Assembly (NCBI GenBank): GCA_021234155.1
Contig: JAJEKV010000087.1
Coordinates: forward strand, 2,247,146 to 2,311,145
Length of the DNA stretch: 64,000 nucleotides
Direction: 5' to 3'
DNA from: Isoetes taiwanensis
Taxonomy: Eukaryota > Streptophyta > Lycopodiopsida > Isoetales > Isoetaceae
Positions within the stretch are counted from its first letter, which is position 1. The number at the start of each line of letters is the position of its first letter. The notes beneath the pieces are model-generated. The model saw only the letters and a program-made list of their open reading frames with translations, had not been told where the DNA came from and made no database searches. The translations under genes and the position numbers were made by a program. This document shows positions 23,401 through 36,444 of the stretch, in pieces.

Positions 23401-24708
23401 CATGTATTTTTCCATATACATTTTCTTGAAACAAGGTCTTTTACGATAAGCCATGACATAATCCAAAAACATGGGTCAAATCGGTGCATGTAAGGGATTT
23501 CGATAGTGCCATCCTCTTCTTCCACTAGAGCTCTAAAATCCGGCAATCAACCGTATGCATTGCTCTCTCAATGTCTAAATGTAGCTAGAGGTTTCAAATA
23601 TGATATGGTTAATTTGGTGCAATCGGATATTCTCTTTGACTTTTTTTTTTTTTCGAGTTTTCGGAGAGCAGCTTATCTTCTTATTTTGGCCAAGGGTGAT
23701 GTAAATTATTCTTTGGTCTCAGCGAATTCTTTATCAAAGGAATTATTATCCATCTGTACCTGTTCTGCCCCTATAGAGAATTGGATCCATTCATTTACGC
23801 GATAGGACAATCCAAACTTCCCGACCACTATCTTTATGGCTTCCCTTTTGATCCTTCAAAGTCTCGCAATGTTGGGCGCTTTATACCTCTTGGTGATCAT
23901 AGCAACAACTATTTCATTGAAGTGAATTTGGTGCCGTAATGAATTTTGAGAGAACGAATGGTGCCGAACGAATTTTTGAGAAAGAATTTGTAGCCGCCGA
24001 TGGGGTCATGGAATTCCGCTAAGATGGTATCACGTGGTGGGCATGCGTGTTATTCTCCAACGAGGAATTTTCATAGTGTGATATCATGGGAGAGAATCCC
24101 CTGATGTGATTCTAAGGATGGGAATTATCTATATGGATATTTCATTAGAAGGAATGATACTTTGATGTGAATTCCTCCGATGAGAACAACTGCGTGTCTC
24201 GTTGCAGGAATCGGCCACTCAAGGTTGCACCTGGAGCAGAATATTCGATAGTGTCCCCCCTAGGATAAATAATTGGGTGATTCCTTTTGCAATATTTGTT
24301 CGTGTGATTCAGCAAAAGGGTTGTTTTATGGCTAGGATCGACCCAATGGATGGAAAATTGTGGGTACTCGATAGTGTCGGCCTACCTGGGCCAATGTAAC
24401 TCATGGGAGGGGATGATGATTCCCGTGGGATGGTTGTCCGTTAAGGGTAAACATATTTTGATGCAAAATATGCAATGCATGCAGCCTTCCCCTCACAACG
24501 TAAAAGATGCTCATATCCCCCATAAAATCCCCCATTGAGGAACCGGGGGACTTGAGAGCAAAGGGTTATTTCCTCTGCAACGAGGAATTTTTTAACAAAG
24601 GGGTATATGATGGGGGGGAGATTAGAAAAAAACGAGGGATTCTTGAACAAAGGGTATATTTTTAATAGGGAAATTAGTAGAGATAGGGGATTGCAAATGC
24701 ATATTGGG

Positions 24709-24890
24709 GTATTTTCAAGAAAGGGGGATTGGGTCAAAAGGGAATTTTATGAATGCATTAGGGTAATTTCAAGAAAAGGAGACCGTTCGAAAAGGGAATT
24801 TGCAAATGGATTGGGGTATTTTCAAGAAAAGAGGACTAATTCAAAAGGGAATTTGCGAATGGATTGGAGTATTTTCAAATAGAAGGGGAA
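24709..24890. repeat. 54-bp imperfect tandem repeat
   Basis: The phrase tattttcaaga recurs at 24,710, 24,764, 24,817 and 24,870, a period of 53-54 bp. Each is followed by a gg-rich spacer and aaaagggaattt. About 3.4 units are present, and degenerate relatives continue to about 24,960. Confidence 0.8.
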
Positions 24891-27800
24891 TTGAGTGAAA
24901 GGAAAATTCCGAAAAAACCGAGGACCGCAATAAGTAAAGAGGTATTTTCTACAAAAAGGGTAGTTTGAAAAAAAAGCAAAAAGCAAGAGGTTAACTGGCC
25001 TTCTTCAGCCCCAAATTACCTCAAAAAAAAGAACAAGAATTGCGTAAAAAAGATAGAAGGCAAAAGAGTAGAAAAAACACAAAAATTACAGATGGTCGCA
25101 GAGCAAATCCGTTGTAATAAGAGACACAAGTCCGGTTGTAGGGCTAGAAATCCATTGAAATTTCTTTCAAGGTCCTACAAATCCATTGCAAAGCCTTGTA
25201 GAGCCTCAGATGCAAGAACTACCTCAGAAGAGTCTCGGATGCAAGAACTACTTGTTAAGCAAAGCCATGGCATTAGAAAAGCATCGATGTAGATTTCCTC
25301 GCGAGCACCTGCTTTGATGCAAAAATTACCTTGTTCTGTGGGAAGGCTATGGCGTTAGGAAAGCTTGTAGTTAGGGAAAGTTTCTCAATAACTTTTTAAC
25401 ATGCAACTTGACTATGGGTTGGTATTCCACCAAGCACAAAGGCATTGACAAGTTTCGAAATTATAAGTTAACATTTAGAAGAATGTTCTAAGGCAAAAAA
25501 GAAAATATGTCGAGTGTTTTTTTACGACGAAGTAAGTGACAAAGGAAATGACGGAGGCTGGCGGAGGCAGGCACGAATATTCCCGAATCGAGCGTATTCA
25601 TGCTACACGAGAGATGCTCGGCATCTTTTTGGTTGTAAACTCTCAAAAAGTTGGCTTCAAACCGACCATGAAACATTCGGGTAAAATCCTATGGTTATTG
25701 TTTCGAGTACCTTCCTTTACGGATTATAAGATATATAATCTGGTTTTATGTCCATGAAAGTACGAGAAGATGTGGCTTGTGTTTTGAGCAAAGAGTCAGG
25801 CCTACATTTTAGCATCTCATAACGGCTTTGAAATTGTTAAAGAAGTCCAGGAAGGTTCTATCGTCTTGCTTGCAAGTAGACAGGTATTTGTTGTGATCTA
25901 TGTTTATAATCATTGCTCTTAGATACAAAGTAACTCTCGGATGTGATACAACCTTCTATTTATAGACTCGTGTGGACCTGTGGTTCATTGTCTGATCATT
26001 TGCTTTCTCCAGTCTGTGCCTTCTCCTATCTTTGATATAAGCATTAAGAAGAAGCAATTGTACATGAGAGTGGAGAATATTTTGTATATCATACAAAGCT
26101 CTGTTTTTACAAAGATAGAAAAGAGCTTCTAAAAGGTCAGCCTTATGCTATTTACATCCATGTGTTGTTTGCTTTTGTTTCTGATGTCCAGTTTTTGGCA
26201 TAAACTTCCCATCTTTTGCTTTGGGAAGGTACAGATCACTATCTTATTTCTTTTGCGCTTTTCGTATTTTTTCGGATTTTTTTTCCCTTTAGAAGCACAC
26301 ATTTCTTTTGGATTTTAAAAAAGGTGGATGGTGCTATTTTTTTGTGGAATGTTTCATTGTTTGCTAGAAGATAATGTCATTTTAAATGCCAACTTTACTA
26401 TCTCTAGTGGAGCCACCCATACGACGAAGACACGTTTTTGATGTGTCCTTAGGGGAACACGCATCATTTGGTCGATAATTTGCAAAATCTTATTGTCTTT
26501 GATAGGTTGCATGCACATAAAAGCTTTTCTTTTTCTTGATTGTTTTGGATGTACTTGTGAATCGTTTGCAAAAGCCATTAAAGGTCTATTGTTGCAAGTT
26601 GGATCAAGGCGAGTGAGGTGCTTCTATTCAAAGCTCAAATATATAAGCGTGTAATATCTCCTAACCCAATGGTTTCTACATGTAGATTTGATATATTTGA
26701 ACATTGCGCAATCTTACATTGATTGTAAAAAGTAGTTTTGCGACAATTCTAGCACAATCCAACATGCAAGTAACAACATGCAATGGGCCATCCACAACAA
26801 AGATGGAAACATCATTCGAGAAAAGAAAAACCATAGGATATAAGTTACGATTCGATCTTGGTTCTTTCTAGCCATATCTCGAGATGCCAAGTGAATGGAG
26901 GATCCATAATATTTGTGCTTTTTATCTATTTTCGAGTTTAGTCTTCCACAATACATATAAATCTAATTTATTTGGTAAATAAGTACTTATTGCTTATTTT
27001 CTGGGGTAGATTAGATAGAACCATAAAAGGCAAAACACGGATGTAATATATAGGTGGCGGTGGATTTCCTTCTTTATTTTGCGGACAAAGAACTTCATAA
27101 TAATGGTACCATGCGGGGTATACACCCTATTTCAGCCATACTAATAGATTACCCGGGCACGCAATGTTGCAACAAAGATTATGGTCTTTCTGGTAACATT
27201 GGATACAAATACGCATCCATGAAATGATGCATGGGAAATGATTATGAGAATATATACACATAGTTTATATGCAAAGAATGTGAGCTAATCGTAGTGTTGT
27301 TTGCCCCGAAGAATGCATCATAGAGTATATCTATTTCAAGTTCTTAATGCTCATAGTATGCGGGATCAATCGTAGTTTATGTCTAAGTAATTATCTTTAG
27401 ATGGCCAAAGCTGGTGTTCTGCAGTTTGATTTGCAGTAGGGTACTATACAGTAGGGATTTTGCTCTGACTTTCATATTTTATTTCAGATTGATGTTTTTC
27501 TTGGTGCGGTTGGACAAAAGAGCATCAAGAGTCTATTTTGACAAAGCACTTCTCTTGATCTTATTGACCCTAATTGAAGTGAATAGAGTGTCATCTTTAG
27601 GTGATGGTGAGCGAGCACCTAAACCTCGGGCAAAAAGGCATTGGGATCATTTACCGTACATGCAAGTCGGTGATCTGCGGCCCTCTTCGTAGAAAACAAG
27701 TGCAAAATATTTCTTGTAATGAATTCGTTACATTGGCGTGAAGCTCGATTTAGGAATTTGGACCGGGATCTTTATGCTTGACCGTCGTATAATTTCTTGA

Positions 27801-28879
27801 GGCTTAAGAATAGTTTGGCGACCGAGGGTTCTCGGAACAAAGGCCATACGAGGGCAAAACTCATTGATCTGCTTTGAGAAGGGCATGCATTGAACATGGC
27901 AATTCTCGCCAACAAAAACCATTTTGCTAGAGCTTTGCATAAGATAGATCCAAGCAGGAGGGAAAAGTTGTGTTAATATCAAGAGATCTATGTCGGTTTT
28001 GCGAGAATGTGCTAAGGCAAGTTGTTTTCATTTTTTGGTGTTGCATTTCCATGTTTGCTAGCGTAATAATCTTCGGGGATGAACCCGGACAAAGTTCCCA
28101 AAGCCGCTCCTTATATCTTCAAATCCAACTAAATTTGAATGCGGGACATTCTAGTGGATCTCCTTTTTCGTTCCGATTTTTATCACCTTTTGCAATCGGG
28201 AGCATTCACCATAATATGTCGTTTGCAATGGGAGTTTATAGCGTCTTCATGTGGCTAAAGACAAGCAGAAAAAGGTCTTATGAAGTGCAATTGGTCTTGC
28301 CATTTCTTTGCTTTAAGCGCAACTTTTCGGATTGCAATTATTAGATATTACCGAAAATGAGATGTAATCCTCGTGCTTTATCTGCAAAAGGTCGGTTATA
28401 CCTAGCCTTTGCATGGAGTGATAACTTTGCATGGAGTGATTCACGGAATCCCGCAAATGGCCTAATGTTTCTCGGCAAGCAATTTGTCTCAAATCCAAAT
28501 CAAGGTTTTTCTTCCCCATCCCTTGCCGGGTACAATAGAAGAGCCCCTTCGTTCAAGCGCCTCCCAAAGAATGGATCATCTACCAAAAAGTGAAGGTGCG
28601 AAACAATTTTGTGAATAATAGCCAAGAGGGTGGAGGAAGTCATTTGAGTTTCCCCAAGGGCTTCTTCATTTGGGTGTATCTAAGTAGGCACTCGGTTTGA
28701 ATATAGGTATTTTTTAGGTATTTTTCTTTGTAGTATACATCACCTTTATGTTAATTTAAGGTAATCCCGATACTCAAAATTCGTATTTGTGATTCTATAT
28801 TCGAAATAATGAGAAATCTTATTTATTTTCTCTTTGATCAATTTGTGATTTATCAATTTGTCATTTATCAACTTGTTTG

Positions 28880-29165
28880 AAATGAGTATTATCTTACAAA
28901 TAATAATAGGGTATTCTTTTTTATGAATGATGATAACAGTGGTATTATAAAATAGGGTATTATCTTACAAAATGAGCAGGGTGTGTTATTTACTGGGGTA
29001 TTATTTGAAGCAGGGGTATTAGCTTAAAAATGATAACAGGGTATTATCTAAAATAGGGTATTATTTGAAAGAGGGTATTATATTACAAATGATAATGGGG
29101 GATGATTTTACTGGGAGGATTAATACAAATGATAACTTGGGATGATTTTACGGGTTGACACACCA
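28880..29165. repeat. Degenerate short tandem repeats built on gggtatta
   Basis: The phrase gggtattat or ggggtatta followed by a ttacaaatgataa-type segment recurs at irregular spacing about ten times. It then changes to gggatgatttta. Spacing varies from about 20 to 45 bp, so this is an eroded array and not a clean satellite. Confidence 0.65.
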
Positions 29166-30017
29166 ACGTAACAGGTATTACCTTACAAAATGAGGAAAAG
29201 GGGGGATTGTGGCCAAATACCCCAATTCAAAAAACCATTTATCCCTTGTTGTTTGATAGAAAAGGGGGATTTTATAGGTATTTTTTAAGGGTATTTTTCG
29301 GGGTATTGAAGCACCTTTTTCGTAGTGCCTAGTATGGGCACCCGATTGCAGGAGTAATATTAAGGGTATTTGAATAAATTTCAAAAATATAAAATATATT
29401 ATACGTTGACCTTTGGCATTTGGTAAAATTATGAAAACGGGCATCTGGTGAAATTCGTAAAAACACAAGGGCATTTTGTAGTTTTTCCTTAAAACTATTT
29501 TTGGTATATGTGAAAAAATGTTCGTGCACTTTGAATCATGCAAGTTCCTTTGAAGATGAATTTACATGTCATTTGCTTGCAAGCTATAATACATTGTGCT
29601 CTCATTTGCACAAGGGTAATCACCAAAAGTAGACCTTATTCATATGACCAACAAAGTACAGTGAATAGCCTTGCAAACACAATCACCTATAGGTAGGTCT
29701 TTATTCATAGTGTGACAAGCAATGTGTGGGATAAGTGGATTCATCATTGTCAAAGATCAAATCAGAGAATTTTATGTGTAGTGCAATACAGACCATCAGA
29801 AGTAAAAAAGATACGCACACAATACTAGCATTGTTTTACTACAAAATTCACATACACTAGTACAAACTCATGGAAAATGAACCTACCAATTAACCACCCT
29901 TATAGATTTTCTGTATTTGTTTTTGCTTCAGAACAAAACTATGAAGAACAAGTAAATTGAAAATGAAATAAATATTTCATCCTCTCAAAATGTAGTCATA
30001 AGATGTAATTTCAAGTC

Positions 30018-30428
30018 TCAGCCATAAAGATGTAGGATTTGGTAATTGCTTGGTTTCTTGGAATATTTATGCAACCCCTGTCTTTGATCTGATTGCAGGT
30101 TCCAATTCTGATGCTTTATTGCACCGAAATGAGCTCTTGAAGGAGAAAATTGTACTTTGCTGCTTATATGTTTTTGAATTCCATTGCAAGACCCACAATT
30201 TTTTTTTGAATCAGACCTTGTGCTTCTCATCCAGGGCTTCAGAATTCTGCAAACTCGCTGCCTCAAACACTTGAGTTTAAACAAAACTCTGCTTTTTTTT
30301 TTTCCAAACAAATTAATGGGTTCTGCATTTCTCTGTTGCGGAGGAAAAAACGGATTATTAGAACGATCATGAAACGGATCCTTTGCTGGCGGCATCGGCC
30401 CGTTTAACTGATCATTCGACTGGGCCAT
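30018..30428 (-). CDS. Hypothetical ORF with DPF/NPF motifs
   Basis: The frame is 136 codons, starting at 30,428. The first 45 residues (MAQSNDQLNGPMPPAKDPF, then NPFFPPQQR) look like a real protein start rich in P, N and Q. They include DPF and NPF tripeptides of the kind that bind adaptor-ear and EH domains. The later part is basic and unremarkable. It starts after an A-run of about 11 bases, where an indel could change the frame. It may be a first exon whose continuation I cannot identify. There is no copy elsewhere in the window. Confidence 0.25.
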   Translation of the reverse strand: MAQSNDQLNGPMPPAKDPFHDRSNNPFFPPQQRNAEPINLFGKKKSRVLFKLKCLRQRVCRILKPWMRSTRSDSKKNCGSCNGIQKHISSKVQFSPSRAHFGAIKHQNWNLQSDQRQGLHKYSKKPSNYQILHLYG

Positions 30429-32887
30429 ATTTGAAGATGCAAATTAAAAAACAGAGGCACAGGTTGCAAATTCAAAATCAGAGAAATGGTCATTTAAAGC
30501 AGAAATGAAGCAACAGAAATTCACAGTATCCACCAACGGCTTAGATCTTTTACCGTTGCTGAAATGTCCGCCTCAGATCACTGTTCATATTTATTTTCTT
30601 CTTTTAGTTGTTGCGTTTTTGAATATGTTGAACTACATGTTGCAAAATGGCAAAGTCAAACGGGAACGTTATTACAAGGATTGTAACTAGGATGTAACTT
30701 AAGGAAGATCTTTGAAATGAAATCTTGGTTGGATGCACACGCAAAAATGGGCCATACTTTGGCTTGCTTGACCAAAACTTGTGAAGAAACAGATGTGACA
30801 GATTGAGTGCTCGGTATACTTGTCTCAAACATTCATCTAATTTCTTGTTTAATGCGATGTTATATTGATTTATTTTACCTTGAACATGTCTATTCTAAGG
30901 GGCAAAAACAGAGGTCCCATGATCACAACAACATAAATAGTCATTGTGATTACATCGACCCGTAGCTCTGATCTCAAAATCATGGTGTTAGGTTTTACAA
31001 GTGCACATCAAGCTATGGAAAATTTCTAACGCGGAAATAATCTCAAATTCGTGGTGTCTGAGTCTTACAAGTGCACATCAAGTTATGGAAAACCCTGAAC
31101 AAGTTATTCATTAGCTCGTAATTTTTTTTGATGGATTCCAAGTCTTAGAATCCCAACACTCAAGGTAAAAGACATTTTGAATCGGGAATAGTTGTGATGT
31201 TGAGATTATGGAGAGAGATAAATAACCAACTTAGAATTGTACATGTGAAGACATCAAACTTATTTTGTGATTGTGGAAGTATGTTCATTATCTTGGGCAC
31301 TATTTTTTGATGTATTCAATGCTAAATGTTGTTCCCTCTAGACTTTGACAGAAGAAACAAATGAAAGTGATTGGGGTTGCAATCAGGAGTGAACAAAATT
31401 TCAATTCAACTATGTTGGTTGACATGATTATTGTTGAAGCAAGTTTTTTTCCTGGATTAACTTAATGCCGAGAGTAACTCATCACTCTGACACATTGACA
31501 CTTATATTTATATTGATGATGACATACAACAATCTCTTTGCCCCATGGCATCATTTTTTGTCGCTTTATTTTAGAACATTTGTGGAGATCTTGCTTGATC
31601 TAAGAGAAGTAGAACCGAAAGATTCATATAAGTCTCTATATGTAATAGACTTGTGTATATTTGAACTTGAACTAGAGTCTACCTTGCAGTATTCATCTTA
31701 GCGAAAGACCCTACTACTGGCACATACTTTGCCGCCCCCTCCCCCCTCCCGAAACGATTTTGCTTTTGTTATTCAATAGATATGAAGAATTTTTGCATAA
31801 ACAATCCCTCAAGAATCTGATAGAAAGTATTTTTGTACAGATGCATCCCCCCAAAATGCAACAATATCCTCTTACCATGAACATAAATGTCGCATTCATA
31901 ATTTTCTGACTTATTGTCTAATCCTTTACTGCCACGTGTGCACGATTCTTTTCTGGAATGTAGGGAACATTCTGTTTTGTAGTGGACATTCTTTTTTTAA
32001 GTCAACATTATGTTTGAGCTTAACATTCTCAATTGGCACTCAATATTCTGAAGCTTTGTAATGTACAAGTCTGAAATTCTAAGAGTAATACAAAACAGTT
32101 CACTGAAGTCTCCAAACCTTTCAAAACACTGAAGTTCCCAAGTCTTTAACCACATGCCCTTGCAGATTATCTCAATCCAACCGTCGCTCGCCATCCGATC
32201 TTAGCATGGTTATAATGCATAACTTCCCGAATATTCTATTTTAAAGAATATTCTAGTGATTATTAATGATAATCTCTTGAATATGCCATAATCACCGAAG
32301 ATCCTTTTTGCGATGGCTTTGTTTTGATGATTCGTCTACATTCTGCTATGGCACTCTGTTTTGGCAATTTATTTGCACTCGATGGAATCATTTGCACTTC
32401 ATCTATGCTCTAATTCATCTGCACCTGTTTTTTGGCTTTAGTTTTGCATTTGTTTGAATTCGTCTGCAGCTATGTTTGGCTTCAACGCCGGTTCATCTGC
32501 CTGCACCTCTTTTTCGGCTTCATTTGCATCTCTGATTTAAGGCTTCAACTTCGGTTGGTTGCGCATGATGCCTTTTCCTGTTTCTTCTTAAGAATGATTT
32601 CTGCCTATAAATCATTAGCCTTGTTTTTGCACATGTTCTTACTTATTTTTACCTCAGACAAGAAGCCCATATGCAGAAAATATGTACTCTTAAGCTTGCA
32701 GAGCTTTTGTGGGGCATCTCAAACGATAGTTAGGAAGTAGAAATCATGCAAAATCCGGCCCAAATAACAGGTACAGATGAAGCCGAAACAGAGATCTTTT
32801 TTGGACTTGTTTTAAAACGGATTAAAATGTGGCCTTCCTTACCTCCAGCTGAAGAATATTGGAACCTGCTCGGGCATGTAGTTTAGG
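30429..32887. other. Unshared spacer, part 3: no gene recognised
   Basis: The stretch contains a roughly 70-bp imperfect tandem pair at about 30,973-31,095 (acaagtgcacatcaag at 30,997 and 31,067). At 31,390-31,520 it has a diverged relative of 1,165-1,310. From 32,390 to 32,550 it is a low-complexity run of catctgcacc/ttcggcttc phrases. No coding sequence was recognised. Confidence 0.45.
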
Positions 32888-32989
32888 GAGGTCAACCTCC
32901 TCCTCTCGGGGGTCATGCAAAATAACCCTCTCGGGCTGCGGCCTCGAGGATTATTTTGCATAACCCCCTCAAGGAGGAGGTTAACCTCC
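32888..32989. repeat. Near-perfect inverted repeat (about 47-bp arms, short loop)
   Basis: The left arm begins gaggtcaacctcctcctc and contains atgcaaaataaccctc. The right arm contains aggattattttgcat and ends ggaggttaacctc. The loop is only about 6-8 bp. Most arm mismatches are C on the left arm against A on the right. They would be G-U pairs in an RNA copied from the plus strand (minus-strand sequence). It could be a foldback element or a small-RNA hairpin. It lies about 580 bp left of the start of copy B. Confidence 0.85.
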
Positions 32990-35024
32990 TCTTCAGATGA
33001 TAACGGAAAATTAGACACAACATTTTATTTGCATTAACATTGTATCAGAGTGAAAAAAAGCAAAACAACAAACTCAAACCATCTCCGACCTCAAACACAA
33101 CTGGAAACCAACAACATGCACAAAAGAAACAAGTAATTAGCGTTAAATAATACAAAGGAACAAATAGAATCGCAAATATCTAACTTAGATTGCTAGAAAT
33201 TCATGAAACATCGCCTCAAAGCCTCACCAAAAAGCTGTAGCCGTATCAAAAGAAGAAAGCTGCCATTTAATCTAAAGATTTATGAAAAAGAAAGCATTCC
33301 TAGCGATCTCCCACCTCAGACAGAAAAAAGCACTCTGCATTCATAAAAGAAACATAAGATTTTATAGAAATACAAGACTAGTAAAGAAAGCATATAGAAA
33401 GAGGAAAATAGAGTAAAACATACCAAGATTATCAAGAAACTCTGAAAATCTCTCGAAAATGCTTTCCAAAATACACGGTGATGCAAAAATACTGGTGAAA
33501 ATGCTGTTCAGATGAAGAAATCTTCCAGATGACTAACAAAAGAAGATTCTTCAAAACTAACTCAACTACAATGAAAAACAACCTCTAGCGCCTCCAAACA
33601 AATCTTCAAAATCGTCTGGCGTTTTCACAGCGCCATCTCTATCCTCGAGGAAACTCCAACTGTATGTTGAGAAGACGGAACTCTGCCATCGCTTGCCACA
33701 TCGGAAAATATGACATCTGTCATTCACGTTGCGAAAATTGCCCCACGGTTGAAATTTCGTGGGGTCAACATTGCTGACGCACAGACCGTGGAGCAATTCT
33801 CGTATACGAAAATGTGGAAAAGAAATATAAATACAAATAGACTGCCACTCTATACGTAGAAGGTGCCACTGCAACGCTCTGCAATATAAACTTGAATCTG
33901 AGTAAGATGCAGACTCCAGAAAGTGTTTACCAAGGATAATGGCAAATGAATTCTTAAGAATTGCATGGAAGATTGAAGAAATGCAGGATAAACCTGAAAC
34001 AAGATTGAAGAGCACCAAACAGCCGGACCTCAAGAAAATTTGAGATTTGTAAATCCCTACTTAGATTTGAATCTGAGTAGGCAGCTGTGACGGGTATTCA
34101 AGATAGAGAACTTGGGGACTAGATGAAGAGCCAAGGACATAAGCAGGAACTAGGTTAGGGTTATGGAATACAAATATATGGCTTCTTAGTGCTCTAGCAT
34201 TTAGGTACAAGTTCAATCAAAGCAATCACCTCCTCTTTATGCCAAGAACATGTAGTTTTGCACTTGCGGTGAACTAATAGACCCATTTCATTGAAATGAA
34301 GCTCGTAGCCATGCTAACTCAAAGTATTGGTTTTAGTCAAGACTGTCTCTCCCTTTCTTTTTTTATTGAATGTATTGGCAGACTCGATTTAACTTTAGCT
34401 TTACCTTGGATCTTGTGATGGGTTGAAAATTTCTGGAACAAAAAAGGTGTAATGGAGCAAAAAAGAAATGGATTAAGTTGCTTTTGAATTGAACGTGCTG
34501 GAACATAGCAGGTAATTGCACAAGAAGTGAGTCACTGAGGAATTCAAGGATGATTCACTATATTCCTAGCCTCGGAAAAGTTCTTGCAGATTCCAAATTC
34601 TAGAATTTCACCATCAAGTATAAATTTCATTTGTTAGGCCTTAAAAATGCATTTCTACTAGAGATGAAAGCTTAAAAATGTACATATGATGGTTTGTAAT
34701 TGTGAAAGTCGAGCAATATTATGTTGTAAATAAAACTTCCAATTCAACAAAGTAGGTTGACATGATAAATTTTGAGTATATTCTCTTAATAATTAAATAC
34801 TAAGAGTAAACTAGTCACTAAACGTTGTTGCATGTCCACATTGACATTTATCACATTGACATTTATCGAAATGACATATATTGAAGACAATTTTAAGGGT
34901 CCTACAATTTGAAATGTTCTTTAATTAAATAAAGGGCTACATGATTTGGCTGATTCGAAGTGCCAAATTTTGTAAAGAACTTTGTTTAATCCAGAAAAAG
35001 CATGTATGAATCTGTAACTAAAAC
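32990..35024. other. No gene recognised; left part of copy B
   Basis: Positions 32,990-33,567 are AT-rich spacer. From 33,568 the sequence repeats 1-1,453. A minus-strand open frame at 33,566-34,033 (155 codons) ends in a plausible-looking WSFLEDRDGAVKTPDDFEDL. It is not preserved in copy A, where the frame changes several times. Confidence 0.45.
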
Positions 35025-35789
35025 TCAAATCCCCCTTTGATCTCTGAAACTGTGACCCCTTCGATCTGCTGCCCCATTTCTTGAAGACCCAGAAATAATT
35101 TTGGAACCAGAAATTGTTCCTATTCTTCCAAGCCATGGATTCCATGTTTCGGAAACAGGCTTTTCTGCTCTGCTCGCTGAATTTGATCTTAAAAATTTGG
35201 GCGTTCTAAACCCCAGAATCTTCTTCCAGCTTCTGCTCTTTTTGGGCGAAGAATCGACCAATCCATCATGCAAGTCTTTCCTTCCAATTGTTTGATTTAA
35301 TCTCAAGAACTCTGAAATTTTCATCCCCTTGTCATTTTCCTGTTTCAATTCTCTATCTTGAGCTGCTTGATTCATCCTCAAATGTTCTGAAATCCTTATT
35401 CGCACTTCTTCTTCTGCTTGATTCATCCTCAAATGCTCTGAAATCCTTATTCCGACTTCTTTTTCTGCTTGCTTCATCCTCAAATGTTCTGAAATTCTTG
35501 TTTCGGCCTCGTTTTCCTGTTGGAAAGCTCTGATTTTGGGAAAATTGCAAGCAGGGAGAGAAAGGGGAAGAATTTTCCCATCTTGGATCATATCTTCTGC
35601 GGCCTTTATTAATCCATCCAGGGCATCATTCCAATAACTGAATGCCGGAGTTGCAAATTCAAAATCTTTGCCGGAATTATCCTCCAGAGAGATGGAATTA
35701 GAATCTGAATGGATTCGGCCAGGGCTACAAAGCCATCTCATGCTGAGATCAAAATCGTTACCGGATAGGATGCTGGGCGTACAAGCCAT
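35025..35789 (-). CDS. MAKR/BKI1-like or DUF1645-like plant protein with 17-residue repeats (copy B)
   Basis: This 254-codon duplicate starts at the ATG at 35,789. It differs from copy A by only a few residues, for example Ile for Val after NFPK and Met for Ile in one repeat (ISEHLRMNQAE). The G-K-I-L-P-L-S-L-P motif, the three 51-bp repeats (35,363, 35,414, 35,465) and the basic segment are all kept. Two intact paralogues about 33.6 kb apart would be a recent gene duplication if the assembly is right. Confidence 0.6.
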   Translation of the reverse strand: MACTPSILSGNDFDLSMRWLCSPGRIHSDSNSISLEDNSGKDFEFATPAFSYWNDALDGLIKAAEDMIQDGKILPLSLPACNFPKIRAFQQENEAETRISEHLRMKQAEKEVGIRISEHLRMNQAEEEVRIRISEHLRMNQAAQDRELKQENDKGMKISEFLRLNQTIGRKDLHDGLVDSSPKKSRSWKKILGFRTPKFLRSNSASRAEKPVSETWNPWLGRIGTISGSKIISGSSRNGAADRRGHSFRDQRGI

Positions 35790-36410
35790 AAGATAAGATA
35801 ATTCGGATCTTAAAATTGCTCTGTGGAAGAAGATGAAATAACAGGTTTGAGCAAAAAAAAACATTTATGCTAGAAGGTCCAAACGTGTGGGCCCATATGT
35901 GATCATCTATGCCATACAAACTCAAAATTTCCTCCTTTTTATTTGCCAGATAACTCAACTTTGAATCTCAAACTGAATAATTCAAGCTTTGAATTGGAAC
36001 TTACCCTACCTTCCAAAAGAAACCTACCAGAAATTGTCTTTATCTTAGGACTTTGTCATTTCTTATATGAATAGGTCTTTGTGGACTAGTTCAACATGGA
36101 AGTTTACATTTTGCCATCGTTGCCCCAATAAATCCCCTTCTACAAGAAATCTAATCCTACTGCCAACATTTTTTGGTATGTATTAGCGTCCAATGTGCAA
36201 TGCTTGCGCTTAGTAATGGATTTATATTTGTTCGGAATGGTGCGAGACACACTCGATGTTAAAATACCTTCGTCTCCCTAGAGAGAGTGGGTTAGGGTTA
36301 GAGGAGATTGCCGTTAATTTGAGAGGAACTATGCATTTCCAAGTTAGCCGTTTCTGTAGGATGTGATTAAGTTATCTGAGTTTACCTTTCTAGTGTTCTG
36401 CATTGGAAAT

Positions 36411-36444
36411 TATCTGGTGAAGGCTGCGAAGTTTTTGAACCCTG
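36411..36444. mobile_element. Remnant of the hAT MITE (right end only)
   Basis: The right-hand 34 bp of the element survive, ending tttttgaaccctg and then ttgtac. The left part went with the 491-bp deletion, whose junction is at 36,410/36,411 (ggaaat followed by tatctgg). Confidence 0.85.

Larger units (their letters stand above)
23401..30017. other. Unshared spacer, part 2: no gene recognised, short tandem repeats
   Basis: This stretch is AT-rich and stop-rich. Two repeat patches are listed separately. A 17-bp direct repeat (tttgcatggagtgat twice) lies at about 28,408-28,440. Open frames such as 27,970-28,344 and 28,357-28,593 have no recognisable motif. No RNA gene or transposon protein was seen. 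Confidence 0.45.
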
